Both the position numbers and the translations under genes were made by a program. Shown here piece by piece: positions 36,560 to 49,988 of a stretch of 64,000 bases of DNA; positions within the stretch are counted from its first letter, which is position 1, and every line of letters begins with the position of its first letter. The stretch lies in contig OX485808.1 in the NCBI GenBank assembly GCA_950295325.1, positions 35,053,180-35,117,179 on the forward strand. The letters are read 5' to 3'. Under the pieces are notes generated by a model. That model ran no database searches, was not told the origin of the DNA, and saw only the letters and a list, made by a program, of their open reading frames with translations. The stretch is from Polytrichum commune (taxonomy: Eukaryota > Streptophyta > Polytrichopsida > Polytrichales > Polytrichaceae).

Positions 36560-38169
36560 TGCACATGCCAGCCGGATCTTCTCACCAGTCAACGGGGCGG
36601 TGGGGCCTTGTGTTCCCCTTGCCGATAGTTCTGTACGCGTCCCGGACTCTACGTATAACGTACTAGACGAGCCTTGAATGGATACTTTCCTCTCTGCACC
36701 ACTTCTCGTAACTTAGGGCGGACGCTAAATGCCCCCCTTCGAACTTTCATGCCCCGATCACATCAAACTTTCCGTCCGGTTCCAACCTTTGAAATTCATG
36801 GGGATAATGTCCAGAAATAAATGGTGGCCCACCACTTTTCACATTATTACAACCGGAAATGTTGGCGGATGGTGCTAGCAGTGGTTGGTGTGGACAGCCC
36901 CCTCAGGGGGCAGTCTGACAACGTCGGAAGTTGTCCAAGGTCCGAAACCAGGTTTTTCTGTTGTTGATGTCATCGCCATCACCCAACGGAATTTTTTTTG
37001 GGTCCAATATGGGGGGCACACCGGGGGGTCTAGTCAACCCCCAACCAACCTGGCCGGTGTGGGCCCCCCATTGTCGCCCCCACATAAGTGCCACAAAGTT
37101 TGTCCTCCACATCATCATGTTCTTCGTAACTTTGTCATGTAGATCTTGTTCTTCACAATTATTTCCCTGCGAGTTTTGGATCCGGTCATTTCCCATATTT
37201 GATCCCAACATACTTGAATGTCCTCTCTTTGTTGTTTTGCATGCTCTACATAGTAGTATTGCTTTTGCATTGTTCTTTGGTTTTATTTCGTGTTATTTGA
37301 TAATTTGTGTTCTTCGATTCACATGAGATGTGCAAGGAGAGATGCATTATTTGACGCAATGTTGTTGCGATCAGTAGAGGCCGATAGTTTGTTGTCCTTT
37401 ACATCTCAAATGAATTGAGGTCTACTTTGATTCCCTCCTTGCATCCCTCTTTGCCTCATTCCATGGAAATGGTTTCAATTGACCGTCATATTGCGAGTGC
37501 CCATCATCCACGTCCTATGTCACATGGAGGTCTTCAATCTTTGTCTATGTTAGATGATGAGCTTGCCCACAATGACCCTGCAACATTTTGAACAAGGTAA
37601 GTTGACCTAATCATGGCAGAGAGAGTTAGAGAGAGAGAGAAAGAGAGAGTTTCGGATCCCTTTTCATGCACATTTTGCTTAGCATGGACTAACAATGTGA
37701 CAAATGCTAAAGGGAAAGTGCAAATCCTATATGTTTGCCATCATTTTGTGGGACCGATTGGACGGTTTCATTAATGAGGAGCAACACCACCCTCAATTCC
37801 CTTACAAATACACCAAATACATCTTAGGAGTTAACATACTGAGCTTTTTGAGAACCCCTTGCGCAACTAGTTCCGTGCTCTTATTGAGGTGCCCATTGTT
37901 ATCCATGTTTTTAGTTTAAGTCTCTACTAACTAAGCAATTAAATGTAATACATGTTCCATTCAACATTCAACATTGTTTGGATATAGTCTTACAGAACGC
38001 AAGTATGGCGAAAGTATATGTCCTTCTTTGTAAAGAAGTTTAGTTGAGGGACCTCGTTCCATGTGTCATACAAGTAATGTATGGTATGTCGGTGCACCCT
38101 TAGCTACATTATGTATTCTTCATAGTACAATATATGTAAGCCAATACACACACACGTACACACAATAAC
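36560..38169. other. Gene-free stretch with one hairpin
   Basis: Contains a hairpin at 37007-37078 (stem GGGGGGCACACCGG against CCGGTGTGGGCCCCCC) and a GA-rich tract near 37620-37650. No ORF with a family signal. Confidence 0.5.
37007..37078. repeat. GC-rich hairpin
   Basis: CAATATGGGGGGCACACCGG pairs, with small bulges, with CCGGTGTGGGCCCCCCATTG about 20 bases downstream. No TSD was found. Confidence 0.65.
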
Positions 38170-38180
38170 CCATCACTTCT

Positions 38181-38424
38181 GGTTGGGGATTCATGGCACT
38201 CAAGTAAAATCATCCATCCAAGATATCGTGGATGAAGTGGCTCCAATAAAAAAAAGCCCCCTATGGGGTTGAGGGCCGATTCATTCGAATGTGACGTCAC
38301 TAGACTAATTCGGGGCCTTTGACTCTATTTCCGGAATAAAATTGCCCAAAAATAGCCATTTAGATGATTCCTGTGTTTTTTTCATCCGCACGGATGATTT
38401 TACTTGAGTGCCACGAATCCCCGG
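38181..38424. mobile_element. 244-bp Mutator-like MITE
   Basis: An 11-bp direct repeat CCATCACTTCT flanks it exactly (38170-38180 and 38425-38435). The ends are inverted repeats of about 30 bp (GGGGATTCATGGCACTCAAG on the left; its near-perfect complement at 38390-38422). Size, TIR and TSD length suit a non-autonomous Mutator-like element. Confidence 0.85.
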
Positions 38425-38435
38425 CCATCACTTCT

Positions 38436-41338
38436 TATCATATACATTTGCAACTTTGGTCCCGATAATAAATTTGAAATAATGCTTTAGGATATGCAAG
38501 CGCTACTGAAATCTACCCAATAGAAAATGAAGAAGAAGATAGTTTAGAAAAATGGAATTGGAAGAAGGTTGTAATATGACGCATTCCCGATCAACAAAGT
38601 GACCCGTGCAGAGGCTAGGCACATTGGCAAGATTCTTGCTAGAAACTCTATGAAGTGAGGATGTTAGTGTTTTCTTACGGCCAAGGAGCCCAATCTAGAC
38701 CACTATTTATGCTTGTTGATATGCGAAAACACCGAACACTTGAATGCCCAAGGAGAACATTGTCATGGCTAAATGGTTAGTGGTTTTCAATGTGCACTTG
38801 GGTCCAAACTATTTGAGGAATTGAAATTCAAAATGGCTCAAATCCATGTATTTGGTCTATCACCCACATAAAATATGCAACAACACACCAAAGAAGTTTG
38901 AGAATTGGCTTTGTCCAATGGAGTTGTGACCAACAACACATTTTTGTTGTCTTCCGATGTTAAAAGCATTTGTCAAAGAGCTTTGAAATAAATATCCCTA
39001 TGATCCCATTAGTGTCCGAATGTGGACAATAAAGAATCTATATATTTTCTTATTCTACCAAGAGCACTCCCTAATGAACCTTAATTACCAAGTACAAGAA
39101 GATTTATTTTTCACTTAGGGCATCCAAACTAAATGGCAACTAGAGATGATGCAGATTCAACAAACCTTGCTTTAAAATACCAATCCCATATGTTCACCTA
39201 ATTTTTGATTGGTCATGCCCTAAACCCCATAGTCCTCTCCCAAGAAAGTTTATCCCATGCAATGCCTACGATGACCACAAATGACAAATACAATTCTCTT
39301 GCAAAAACTATTGCATAATATTACGTCCTTCAAGATTACTTACTTGCAAATCTTGAAGCACATCAAAGGTAAGCAAGACCACCTAATGCACAAGGCATTG
39401 AAATGATGCAAGTTACTCCTACGACTTATTCATTTCCAAAAAGGATCGGGAATAATTTTCTCAAGCAACGCCGGAGTTTTTTGGAATGCTTGTTATCCAA
39501 AAAGAGGAGTCTCGGGCAATATAGTATTTTTGCCCCTAACCAAAGACCATGTCCTTCATGAATTCAATTGTTAACCTCTAGCTCTAGGGTTTAGATTATT
39601 TACAAGTCTTATGGGTGTTGTCCACTTCATTCCTCACATTGTTGCATGCCCTCCATGTTGGAACTTGTCCTCCTATTGGGACCTTGCACTCTCAACCTTT
39701 GTGTCATATGCACTCCCAATGATAGCCCCCCATTGCATCCTCAACTTAACATCATAGAATTCAGTGAATTCATATATTGCCACGATAATTTTTTGATCAC
39801 TGCCATTAAAAAAAACGTGACAAATTTGACCCATTGATGCTAACTCTTAAATCAACCAACTAGACAATCAACTTCCTTCTTACAATCACCACAAGTGTCA
39901 TAGGAGCTATACACATACAATCAATGTATGCACTACAAAACCTTATAATACCCTAATACTGCTCACCGAAATTTTAAAACTCATGAAACAAATACACCAA
40001 ATTTCAATACATTGCCTCACATACTAAGTACTCAAAAAAAGGAAAACCTAAGAACAACCAACCCCCAATGGACCCCATAAAGCGGAATCCACCCACACCT
40101 TCGGTCATGACCACCAAACACTAGTATGAAGCAAGGTGTTTTTCCACATCAAAAGGGATAGTGAACTCACAAATTTGATTGATCATCACACATGTCGTAG
40201 AGTGCCTAGGAGGTCGCAACTAATGTGGAGATGGTGTCACCTTGGACTTGTCCAATTTTTTTTATTAGTGGAATGTCAAAACCTTGTCATGGTATACGTT
40301 GGTGCATGTTTTTACCAACATAGTAATTTTTTGTTATGGGTGTATTTTGTGTGTAAGTTTTAGTGGTAGTTTTATAGATTAAATTTTTATAGTTATCTCA
40401 TTAAAAAATCATACATAGGTGGTAGGCCTCCACCTATTATACCTTTGGTATATAACCACCTACAGGGCTATGCTAAGGGCAATGACCAAGGGATTCAAAC
40501 CTTGAATCTCATGGCCCCCCCCACTTGTATGTTGTGAAGACCTCACCGAGGTTTAAATGAGAGAGCCCCCACTTGTATGCCTTAGCCACTGACTCATTGT
40601 ACTACCCATATTCAATAGAGTGCTCCAAAGCTTTCTATACAACAAGGCTAATTATATTATTTACTATCTACTATTTACTATCTACTATTCCAATGCTTCT
40701 ATGTTGGATGAACGAAAGACACATTTGTATGCGGTAAATCCCTCTCTCCCACCTTAGTAGTTACTTAGGAAGGTGACTCACATCTAGATCTAGATCTAGA
40801 TCTAGACGGTCTCTCCAAAACTAAACAAATATAAAAAATTCATTCACAGACATTTAATAATTAAAAAACGGAATCTAGTGAGTAAGCTTGAATGAGTAGC
40901 CAAAAATCTAACAATTTAGAAAGGGGAAATAGATCATTGTAAGAAGATCTCTCAACAAAACTAGGAGAGAATATTCCTCCATTTGCGTTCAATCATGTGA
41001 AATTTATATCTAATGAATAAGGTTGAATGGAATCTATATCTCATGAATAAATATAATACCTATATCTATTGATAAACAAAAATATAAGAAAATTTGAATA
41101 GACCTTTTGCATGACAAAAAAGTGACACAACTCCCATATATGGAAGAAACACCACTAAACACTATTCATCCTTGTTGGCTCAAGCTTGGAGCTCATAACT
41201 CGGAGACAAACGTTTTTTATGTCATGTGGCCCATGTCAAAGTACCCTTGCTCCACGCTAGTGAAAGGAGCCCACCCTCCAAAAGGATAGAAGGAATCCTA
41301 GTAAGATGCTTGGTAAAACATGATCACGGTTGGAGTAT
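38436..41338. other. Gene-free stretch, possible retroelement scraps
   Basis: Around 38690-38770 the plus frame reads LDHYLCLLICENTEHL, reminiscent of the LINE zinc-knuckle tail but too short to classify. An (ATCTAG)n run lies at 40782-40806. The other ORFs look random. Confidence 0.45.
40782..40806. repeat. (ATCTAG)4 microsatellite
   Basis: Four consecutive ATCTAG units. Confidence 0.95.
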
Positions 41339-41341
41339 TTA

Positions 41342-41918
41342 GGGCCACTTCACACGTGAGCCAAGAGCCGTGACCTTGTAATAGTGAGGACCCTTGACTC
41401 TCATCCGAAGGCCGTACCATGGGTGTTGGGAAAGCCATTTTATATAGTCACATGCCCTCGAGCATAGTGTGAAATGAGAATGGACCACGTTGCGGGACCA
41501 TTGCATATTTTGTTGGCGGAAAAAGAAGGGAGGATTTGGTTTAATACAATATGTCTCAAACTCTATCAATTGAAGAGAATTACTTGGCGGTGTTTGTATG
41601 TCCTAGAATTTATCTTGGAATATGTTATGGAATTTGTCTTGTTGGGAAAATATTAAAAAAATCATGGTCTCCCGGAATTTTCGTCAGGCCCACCTCTTGG
41701 AGGTGGGCCTGACGAAAATTCCAGGAGACCATGAAACCTTATCCATAGTCCACCATATAGGACTCTATGTAGACTTTTCATCCATGAAGTCTTCTTTGGA
41801 CCTTTAGGCCTTCACCTTCGTGTGTGAAGTGAACTTAGACAATCTCCACCCTTTCGACCAATGAGAGCTCTTAGATTGCAATGGTCACGGGCCTTCAGTC
41901 TTGTGTGCGAAGTGGCCC
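41342..41918. mobile_element. 577-bp Harbinger-like element with central palindrome
   Basis: Starts GGGCCACTTCACACGTGAG and ends with the inverted match (reverse complement GGGCCACTTCGCACACAAG), flanked by TTA at 41339-41341 and 41919-41921. At 41662-41734 there is a palindrome with 35-bp arms, one mismatch and a 3-nt spacer. No ORF. A related copy lies at 29184-29650. Confidence 0.85.
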
Positions 41919-41921
41919 TTA

Positions 41922-43789
41922 GCCTTAACTCACTCATGCATGTAGTATATGTTAAAAGTATATTGGTTGTTTCATTATATTAATAGCAGCTTAGTGGAGA
42001 GACAACGAAAAAAGACAAGTTAGAGGCAGATATAGCCAAGCTGGAAAATGGCTTTATTTCCAAATGCAGAAAGCACAGATAGCCTTTCAAAAAGCACTCT
42101 CAACATTAGATTTCCTGAGGCCTCTCACAGGCATGCTGAAGTGAACACACACTGCCACCGAACTGCCATCAGTGTCGATAGAGTTTATCCACAAACTGTC
42201 GATCCAAACACACACAAAAATCAGATAAACAAGTAGTGTGATGTTGAATGAACAAATCGCAAAAGGAAAAAAAGAAAACAAACAATGCAGATATGCAATC
42301 CCCAATCCAGAAAGAAACAGACAGCAAATGAGGAGCGATCTTCCAAACAGAAGTGTTGGCAAGCCAACTTGCTTTCAAAACAACTTGTGTCCAATCTACA
42401 ACAAAGCAAACAATACATGAGTAGAGAGTTTCCATTCCAAAGACGACATAGTGTCATGTATGACAACGATACAAAGCAAGCAAATTGAAGTGACTGCAAT
42501 GTGCAGACTCACATAAAGGAACACTTCCCTCCGCAAGCTGACACCTAGCATGGCCACACCAAGGGGCCAACCAGCCCAACCAGCCCAACCACTTCGGGGG
42601 CGGTGTGGCCGCACCGCCTAGAGTCCGGAAGGTGTCCCGGCTGGCTGGCTAAAAGGCACCCCCTTGCAATTGGTTAGTAGGGGCACCTGCTTGCCACCTC
42701 CGGTCAGGCTAGCTTGTATGTTATGGTTAAATTTGTGGATTTACTAGCATTATGAAGAAAGTGGTCATGGCTTGCTAATGTCCAAGTTGATAGAATGCTG
42801 ACAAGGCCTACACCTTATCAAGTTGACGGGGTAGGATTTTCTATATTAATTATATCTATGTTATTGTAGATTTATGTGTCATATCTACGAGTAAGTAGAT
42901 TTAGGGTATTTTTAGCAAAACTTCCTAATTCGTAATATTTAAAGTCTCTCAGCGAAGAGTTCCACACCTTCTTCTAGTGCTTATGGGAGTGACAGTGTGA
43001 TGTAGGATAGACTTGAGTGTTAGAATTAGGAATGAGTGATAATGTGATGTAAGATAGACTTAAGTGTTGGAATTATGAGTAGAGTTCGTATTAAGGCCTC
43101 GGCCTTGAGAGTTTAAACAAGGGTGAGAGCTACATTTATTTTCAAAATATCTAAATCTTGATGATCTCTTTCATTATACCATTTGCCTCTATGTCAAAAG
43201 GGTCCGACATGTCGACCTTTTTTTAATGCCAATTATGCATAATTTTGCAAGTATTGTCACCTCAACCTATTTTAAAAGTGTTGGGTAGGGACCTGCCACA
43301 ACATTAGTTGGAGAACGGGCTAACGCGGGGCCACACCAAGCCGACCCAATATGTTGCCTCCTTAGCTGGGGCCACCAACTGACTAGGCCATAACCGATTG
43401 ATGTGGCTAGGGTAACCAAGTACACCAAGATGTCGGGCGCCCCACCGATGCACCGCTACCGCTTAGCAACACCTTCTCAATTCGAACAACGATTGCCGCT
43501 AGCGTTGTGCCCTTGTAACCACATGCCACCATGTTTTCCCCAAAACCGGAAGGACCCCACCCCTTGGCTAATCACAATATTAGCCAAGCAAAGTAGTTCA
43601 TGTTGTCAGCAACCCCCCCCCCCCTCAATCAGCCATATCAAGTCTCACTTATAGAAGAACGGGCTCCCATTCACATGCTCAAATATGTACCGATGTTATT
43701 TTTTATTCAATATTCAATATAAATTGATATATACTTTTGAACACATCATCCGATTATCTCATCATAACACATGTTTTTTATGTCCATTC
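41922..43789. other. Gene-free stretch
   Basis: Several overlapping minus ORFs at 42087-42499 (three frames at once) have no family signal. A small ccagcccaa triplication lies near 42570-42590 and a C homopolymer near 43613-43624. Confidence 0.5.
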
Positions 43790-43792
43790 TTA

Positions 43793-44839
43793 GGGCTGGT
43801 TTACACTACGGTGGAGAAGGCCTCCGGTCGGTCAAGAATGCTTGGCCAAGACATGGTTATATGAGGCAAATGGTGGATGTGCCGGAGAAGAATTAAAGGC
43901 AATAAAATATTTCTTAAGGAGTCTTGACCGGTTGAAGTCTAAACACCTAGAGGAGAAGTCCACCGGAGAAGTCCACCGGTGAAGAGAAGTTCACCTAATG
44001 GTGAAAATTTTTTGTGATAAAAAACCATAATTCTCTACATTCACATTGTATCAAAAGATTTCAACAAGAATTGTGTTCATGAGAATTGTGTAATATAATG
44101 TTCAATTTTATTCAAAAGATAACGAAAATTGCCAAATTGCCAATTGTCAAGTTTGGCCCATCATTGTGGTCTCAATCGGCCGTTCCACAATTTCTACATC
44201 ATTCTCTTCCTCTATCTCTCTTCCTCCTTCAAATTCTTCCCTCAAATTCCTTGCAAGTGGAGAAGGGTGTTGAACATAAGCCCTAAAAGCACTTCCTAGA
44301 AATTGCCTCGAGGGCTCAAAATAATTCTCACTACCAATGAGGTCATCCTCATCTTGGCTACTACCAAATTGAAATTGTGAGTAACCAGCCATTGCGAAAA
44401 AAAATTGCACAAAAAAAAATCGCTAAGGAGCTATTACAACAAAGAGAGAGAGAGAGAGACAGGGAGAGAGAGAGAGAGAGAGAAAGAAGCTTGCCAACAC
44501 CTTAGGTTTTGAAAAAACCAGATCTGAAATCTACGGTCCAGATCTGTTTTTGAAAATTAATTTTTTATTGAGTTGGGCTTCTCCGGAGGATGAGTTTCTT
44601 GTCCGGCCTCTTGAGGCCGGACAAGAAACTCCTCCTCCAGAGAAGCCCAACTCCAAAAAATGCCGCCATGTAGGCGGCCATATCATTTTATCATCCATGA
44701 GAAAAATTCACCACCATTGTTTTCTTCACCTAGTGTAAACACCCACCGGTCAAGAGTTGCATTTTCGACCATTCACAATTGAGAAAACGCCCTTTTTTCC
44801 ATGACCGGTGGACTTCTCCACCGTAGTGTAAACCGGCCC
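43793..44839. mobile_element. 1,047-bp Harbinger-like element with internal palindrome
   Basis: Starts GGGCTGGTTTACACTACGG and ends with the inverted match (reverse complement GGGCCGGTTTACACTACGG, then TGGAGAAG), flanked by TTA at 43790-43792 and 44840-44842. Contains a palindrome of about 42-bp arms at 44568-44655, a GA microsatellite (about 44440-44485), and a minus ORF at 44147-44392 (MAGYSQFQFGSSQDEDDLIG start, acidic, 82 codons) that may be a remnant of an accessory transposon protein; I do not recognise it. Its terminal motif GGTTTACACTA is shared with the element at 49989. Confidence 0.88.
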
Positions 44840-45854
44840 TTAGTTGCAAACATTGCCATGTACTAAGTGCTCAAAATTGAAGCCTTCATATGAATTTCAT
44901 TTTGAAGGGCTCTAAAATTTCAGCATTGCAATTGAAGGGCATATCTAAATCTAGGACGTCAATGGAAAAAATTCAAAGAAATATAAAACTTATATTAAAA
45001 TTATGCATGATTTGCATGGTACATGCTTCTAGTACAATGAAATAATGAAGAATCAACCATCTAACTTCACCTCTTGAAGTGACAATGCCCTACGCTTGTT
45101 GGTTATTGTAGCGGTTTTCCAAGTGTCAAAAATGCTATTCCAATCCATGAATTCAACTCCCAAACTGTTTATGCTAATCCTCATCAATGCATCAAGTGTG
45201 TCAAGGTTTAGGCATGTTCTCCTTTCACTCTTAACCCAATTATACTTTGAAAAACCACGTTCACAAACAACAGTGCTAGTAGGGATCACAATTATGGCTT
45301 GCCATAGCGACATTAGGGTTGGCCAATTGATCTTAAACTCTCGGCCATGGCCACAAAAAACCCAAGCTTCATGCATACTTCGGTGTTGACAAGTTGAAGA
45401 TAACATCTCCACAAATTCGAGCAACTCTGCATTGGCTTGATCAACAAGAACATAGCTCCGCTTGAAATGTGTCACCAACCGGTTCAACCATTGCTCAGTT
45501 AAAGTGCCTTGATCCAATGCATCCATGAGATAGTCTTTTGGGCTGAAAAATCTGGCCGCATTAAAAATGGACAAGTCGGGGAAGCGATCATTTAGTGAGT
45601 CAATAACCTTTTGGACGTATAGTCTACTAAAGATGATGCAATCCTCCAACGAGCCTCCTACATCACACCCGGGCATAGAGTCATAGTGCAAAGTATGCAC
45701 TTTCTTACAACCAAACCTATCAACATATAATATCTCTCCAGTTGGCACCACGTTGCGCAAAAAAGTTTCCAAATGTTTGGTTGTTGTGCCAAAACTCACA
45801 CCCAAATAGTGTCTCCGCAACAAATTGATTGTCACATCAATAATAGAGGCTATG

Positions 45855-46787
45855 TGTCGCAACCCTTGCTAGCCCCCCCTTGACCATCTTGCCAATTTTC
45901 ATTCCTAGCAAAGGTTACGAGCGCTAACTCTTTGCATTCCACCATGCTAATGGTTAGGTCCTCTCACCCTGGACCTTATAGTTCATAGGAGGGAACCAAC
46001 CCTCTTACTTTGCATTCGGGACTCACCCCCTAATCCTTAACCCATTTCTATATGTGGACTTCCATCCATGGAAGTCCAATCCTATGTTGATCATCGCATT
46101 GCCGGAGCAACACTACAACAACCCGAAGCATACTAGGCAACTATGACCTCACAATGGGCCAATGCCCATGGAGGCCTTGCCATTCGGCCTCGGGTAGGTG
46201 AGGCCACACCACCTCACCCATATAAGCCTCTAGGACTCTACACGGGGCCCCTACCCCACCGTCAAGAAACCTCTTGTCTCTCTACCAAGAGTTGGGGCCA
46301 AGTAGACATTTTCCCTTAGCCGCTGGGCCTAGAAGCCCCCATCAGCTTCAGACCATCATAACTTCCTTGTATGATGTCTGATGCTAACAACCAACCACTC
46401 TATCTTCATCTACACTTCACGCAGATGACGATGAACTCCTCACTTGGCCCATTCAGGCAAGTATTGACGAAGTTATGCCTGTTTGAACCTTGGCAGTCCC
46501 GGGACAGCGCCCCACTGAAATTGCCATAACTCCTAGCTCACACCTCCGATTGAGGTGTTCTTGAGCATTCTAGAATCGTCACGCCATAAGCTACGCATAG
46601 CTCATGGCCTTACCCTTGTGCCTCCTAGTCTCTGTGGGTGGGAGGCGTTCCCAACGCCCGGGGCCCTCGCCCACACTAGGATCACTTGGGCCCTCTCACC
46701 AACAGCGCCACAAGTCCTGGGTATCACTCCGGGGTTTCCTTTGTGCCCATGGTGTTTCGGGCACTCCTCATGGAGAGGTGTGTAACA
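45855..46787. mobile_element. Solo LTR, copy 1 (933 bp)
   Basis: Begins TGTCGCAACCC, ends TGTAACA (TG...CA type), with a 5-bp TSD CTATG at 45850-45854 and 46788-46792. No internal retroelement genes. Highly similar to copy 2, but lacks about 40 bp around the 'cactcccaggcactgctg' segment of copy 2 and has several substitutions, including the terminal GCGACA changed to GTAACA. Confidence 0.9.
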
Positions 46788-47810
46788 CTATGGATGTGAT
46801 ATCTACGAGATCAAATTGAAATTTCCGATTGAACTTGTTAAACTCAAGTAGCACATCAGCCAACAAATGAATGAAGAATTGGAACTGCAGAGAGGTGATA
46901 TTTGTGTACCATGCATGTTCTTCAACTTGCCATGACTTTAAAACTGCAGGCATACAAAAAACCATCATCTTCATGACCATGCCGCGTGATAGCCACCGTA
47001 CGAAATAAATATGCAAAACCACTCGGGTCTCTTCGCGAAATGCAAGTTACAATTTCACCAACGTGCCTCGCCGAATCACCGATTGTCCCAACCACTCATA
47101 CACTTTATTCACAGCTCGGTCAATAAATCCAAGGCATGAAAATTCGTCATTAGCGTCATTTGCAGCTAGAGCCTGTCGGTGAGCTATGCAATATGTTCCA
47201 ACCAGATGAAATACTAGATCTCGAAGTCGTTCCACCACTCCTTGATGCACACCAATCATGCACACCGCTCCATCTGTAGCTATGGCCACCAGCTTCAGAA
47301 GATCGAACCCAAGTCTTTGTAATATTAATGGACTGGAACATGATTTCCCCAGTTCATTATGATAGAGGCATCAGTTCTATGAACTGCGCACACGTTGAAC
47401 CAAAACCAACACCTGTCAAGTATTAAACATACACAATAAGATGTGGTTAACATGTTTGATCAGTTGACTCGTCAATCAATATCGAATAAACTGGGCTGCT
47501 TTTGACCTCCTCAATAAGGTTCAAATATAAATTCTGAGATATTGCATCCAAGAACCCCATTATTGAGATCACATTTGCATACGATGAGTACTCTAAGGAA
47601 TATGGCATTTTGGGAGTAGCCAGGTGCATGTGAATTTTGCACTGGTCAACGTAAGCAAGTAATAGCTGATCGTTGCTGACAACAAAATACAAGAGCTTCA
47701 TAACTGTGAGAATTCTTCCATTCTCACAGTCCACCATTGTTTGGAGGCCAAGCTCAATGGGCGCCACATGTCCCTTGCTTGATGGATGGTGCTTCGCAAG
47801 CCACCGTTGG

Positions 47811-48783
47811 TGTCGCAACCCTTGCTAGCCCCCTTAGCAATCTTGCCAATTTTCTTTTCTAGCAAAGGTTACGAGCGCTAACCCTTCGCATACCGCCATG
47901 CTAATGGTTAGCTCCTCTTACCCCGGACCATTAATTCAAAGGAGGGGAATCAACCCTCCTACTTTGCTTTCGGGACTCACCCCTTAATCGGTAACCCATT
48001 TCTTTGATGTGGACTTCCATGCATGGAAGTCCAATCCTATGTTGATCATCGCGTTGCCGGAGCAACACTACAACAACCCGAACCATACTAGGCAACTATG
48101 GCCTCACAATGGGCCAATGCCCATGGAGGCCGTGCCGTTCGGCCTCGGGTGGGTGAGGCCACACCACCTCACCCATATAAGCCTCTAGGACTCTACGCGG
48201 GGCCCCTACCCCACCGTCAACCAACCTCTTGTCTCTCTCCCAAGAGTTGGGGCCAAGTGGACATTTTCCCTTAGCCGCTGGGCCTAGAAGCCCCCAGCAG
48301 CTTCAGACCATCATAACTTCCTTGTATGATGTCTGATTCCAGCAACCAACCACTCCATCTTCATCTACGCTTCACGTACATGCCGATGGACTCCTCACTT
48401 GCCCCATTCGGGCAAGTGGTCAGGAAGTTATGCCTGTTTGAACCTTGGCAGTCCCGGGAATCACTCCCAGGCACTGCTGTAGCAGGGCGCTGTCCCGGGA
48501 CAGCGCGCCACTCAAATGGCCATAACTCCTAGCTCACACCTCCGATTGAGGTGTTCTTGAGCATTCTAGAATCACCACGCCATGAGCTACGCATAACTCA
48601 TGGCCTTACCCTTGTGCCTCCTAGTCTTCGTGGGTGGGAGGCGTTCCCAACGCCCGGGATCCTCACCCACACTAGGATCACTTGGGCCCTCTCACCAACG
48701 GCGCCACAAGTCCCGGGTGTCACTCCGGGGTCCCCCTTGTGCCCATGGTGTTTCGGGCACTCCTCATGGAGAGGTGCGCGACA
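47811..48783. mobile_element. Solo LTR, copy 2 (973 bp)
   Basis: Begins TGTCGCAACCC, ends GCGCGACA, with a 5-bp TSD GTTGG at 47806-47810 and 48784-48788. The ends are a 6-bp inverted repeat TGTCGC/GCGACA. Same orientation as copy 1. Different TSDs show two separate insertions rather than one duplicated block. Confidence 0.9.
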
Positions 48784-49988
48784 GTTGGCAACTTCACTTG
48801 TGATCATCGGACTTCTCATGTTGTTTGACTGCTAAGAGCTAAATCGTTGAACACCCGCTCCTGCCCAATGTTCGTAAACCTATTCATCCAAGTTCGAATT
48901 CCTCACACGCTTCACACTTCATCACTCCAACGATCTGTCCACCATGAGGCTTTGACCAATACAACCATCGACGTCCAATCTTCCACTTGCTGTTGAATCT
49001 GCGTAAGAAAATATTGGGTGGGTTTTGCAACATAGTGACTTCACTGGAATCCGGTGTTCCGTGTTCACCATCAACCGCATCATCAATATTCGAGTCTCCG
49101 TCCTCGCTACTGATCAGTCTAGATTTACCGAAACAAAAATTCAAGTCTAATTGGCGAGCATCCCGAGGTGGACGTCCGGGACCTCTACATGAACTGGACG
49201 TCATGATCAACCCTCTTTCACTACAAAAATATCTCACCAGCACATGACCCACCTGCTTAGAACTCGAACACCGTGATCACAAGGGAGAGACATAGTACTA
49301 GCAATGGAACTACACTGCAACAGACACGCCAGCAAAATCTCCAGGTATAAAAACTGCATGATATCAGTCCATGTGAGTTAAATTGTAAAAAATGTTGACT
49401 GGTAATGTTTATCAGTCCAGAACAACGATCGAAATTTACTTCGTGAATCAAATTTTTGTTCCTCATTAATTTTTCAGTGGGCTCTAGATTTTGCATATTT
49501 GCAGCTTGAGCGTGAAAACACTGAGTTGATTGCAGCGACACTCAGAACACATGTCAAGCCAAAACCTAATAGATTATCATATATCCCAGTTGCACAAACT
49601 TGACCTTAAACATACACCCTTCATACGATCCCTCCACAACACAAACACACACAATATGTATAAGCGATATACTGATCTCACTCACCCACTTTGAATACTC
49701 CCTCCTCAAGTCCTCGTCAAAATTCATGATCGATTGAATATTCCCTACGAAAGAATAATCTGCCGAAAATATAAGCTGCACCGAAGTATAAGTTGCCTGA
49801 TCAATCAAGCTGCACCGAAAGTATAAGATGCCAAAAATATAAGTTGCACCGAAAGGATTTGTGTAAGTTGCACCATATTGAATCACAAGCTTGAGTGGTC
49901 CTAGATCACCAAAACTTTGAAGTTTGAGAGAAACTTAGAAAGTATAAGCTGCACCAGACTGAATCAGAAGTTTGAATGGTCTAACTAA

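Larger units (their letters stand above)
45053..49204 (-). pseudogene. hAT transposase (ZNF862/KIAA1586-like), broken
   Basis: Cut-and-paste transposase relic. The N-terminal part (49204-48884) has an AT-hook-like GPGRPPRDARQLDL start and FNSKWKIGRRWLYW, then CEACEEF. A middle part (47810-47447) includes VYSILIDESTDQ with the first catalytic Asp. Next comes LVAIATDGAVCMIGVHQGVV with the second Asp and HLVGTYCIAHRQALAAND (47290-47050). The C-terminal dimerisation domain (45862-45053) has WPTLMSLWQAIIVIPTSTVV, CERGFSKYNWVKSERR and LDALMRISI. Stops and frame changes at about 48880 and 48810, plus two solo LTR insertions, disable it. At the first LTR the frame is continuous if the insert and one TSD are ignored, so the gene was probably coding when hit. 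Confidence 0.88.

Noticed and set aside
40440..40620. Possible tRNA-derived SINE (GGATTCAAACC resembles a B box)
   Set aside because: No A box at the right distance, no cloverleaf and no tail.
42087..42499. Overlapping Cys/Phe-rich minus ORFs
   Set aside because: Three frames are open at once with no motif; composition effect.
45855..48783. One complete LTR retrotransposon
   Set aside because: The sequence between the LTRs is hAT transposase, and each LTR has its own TSD.
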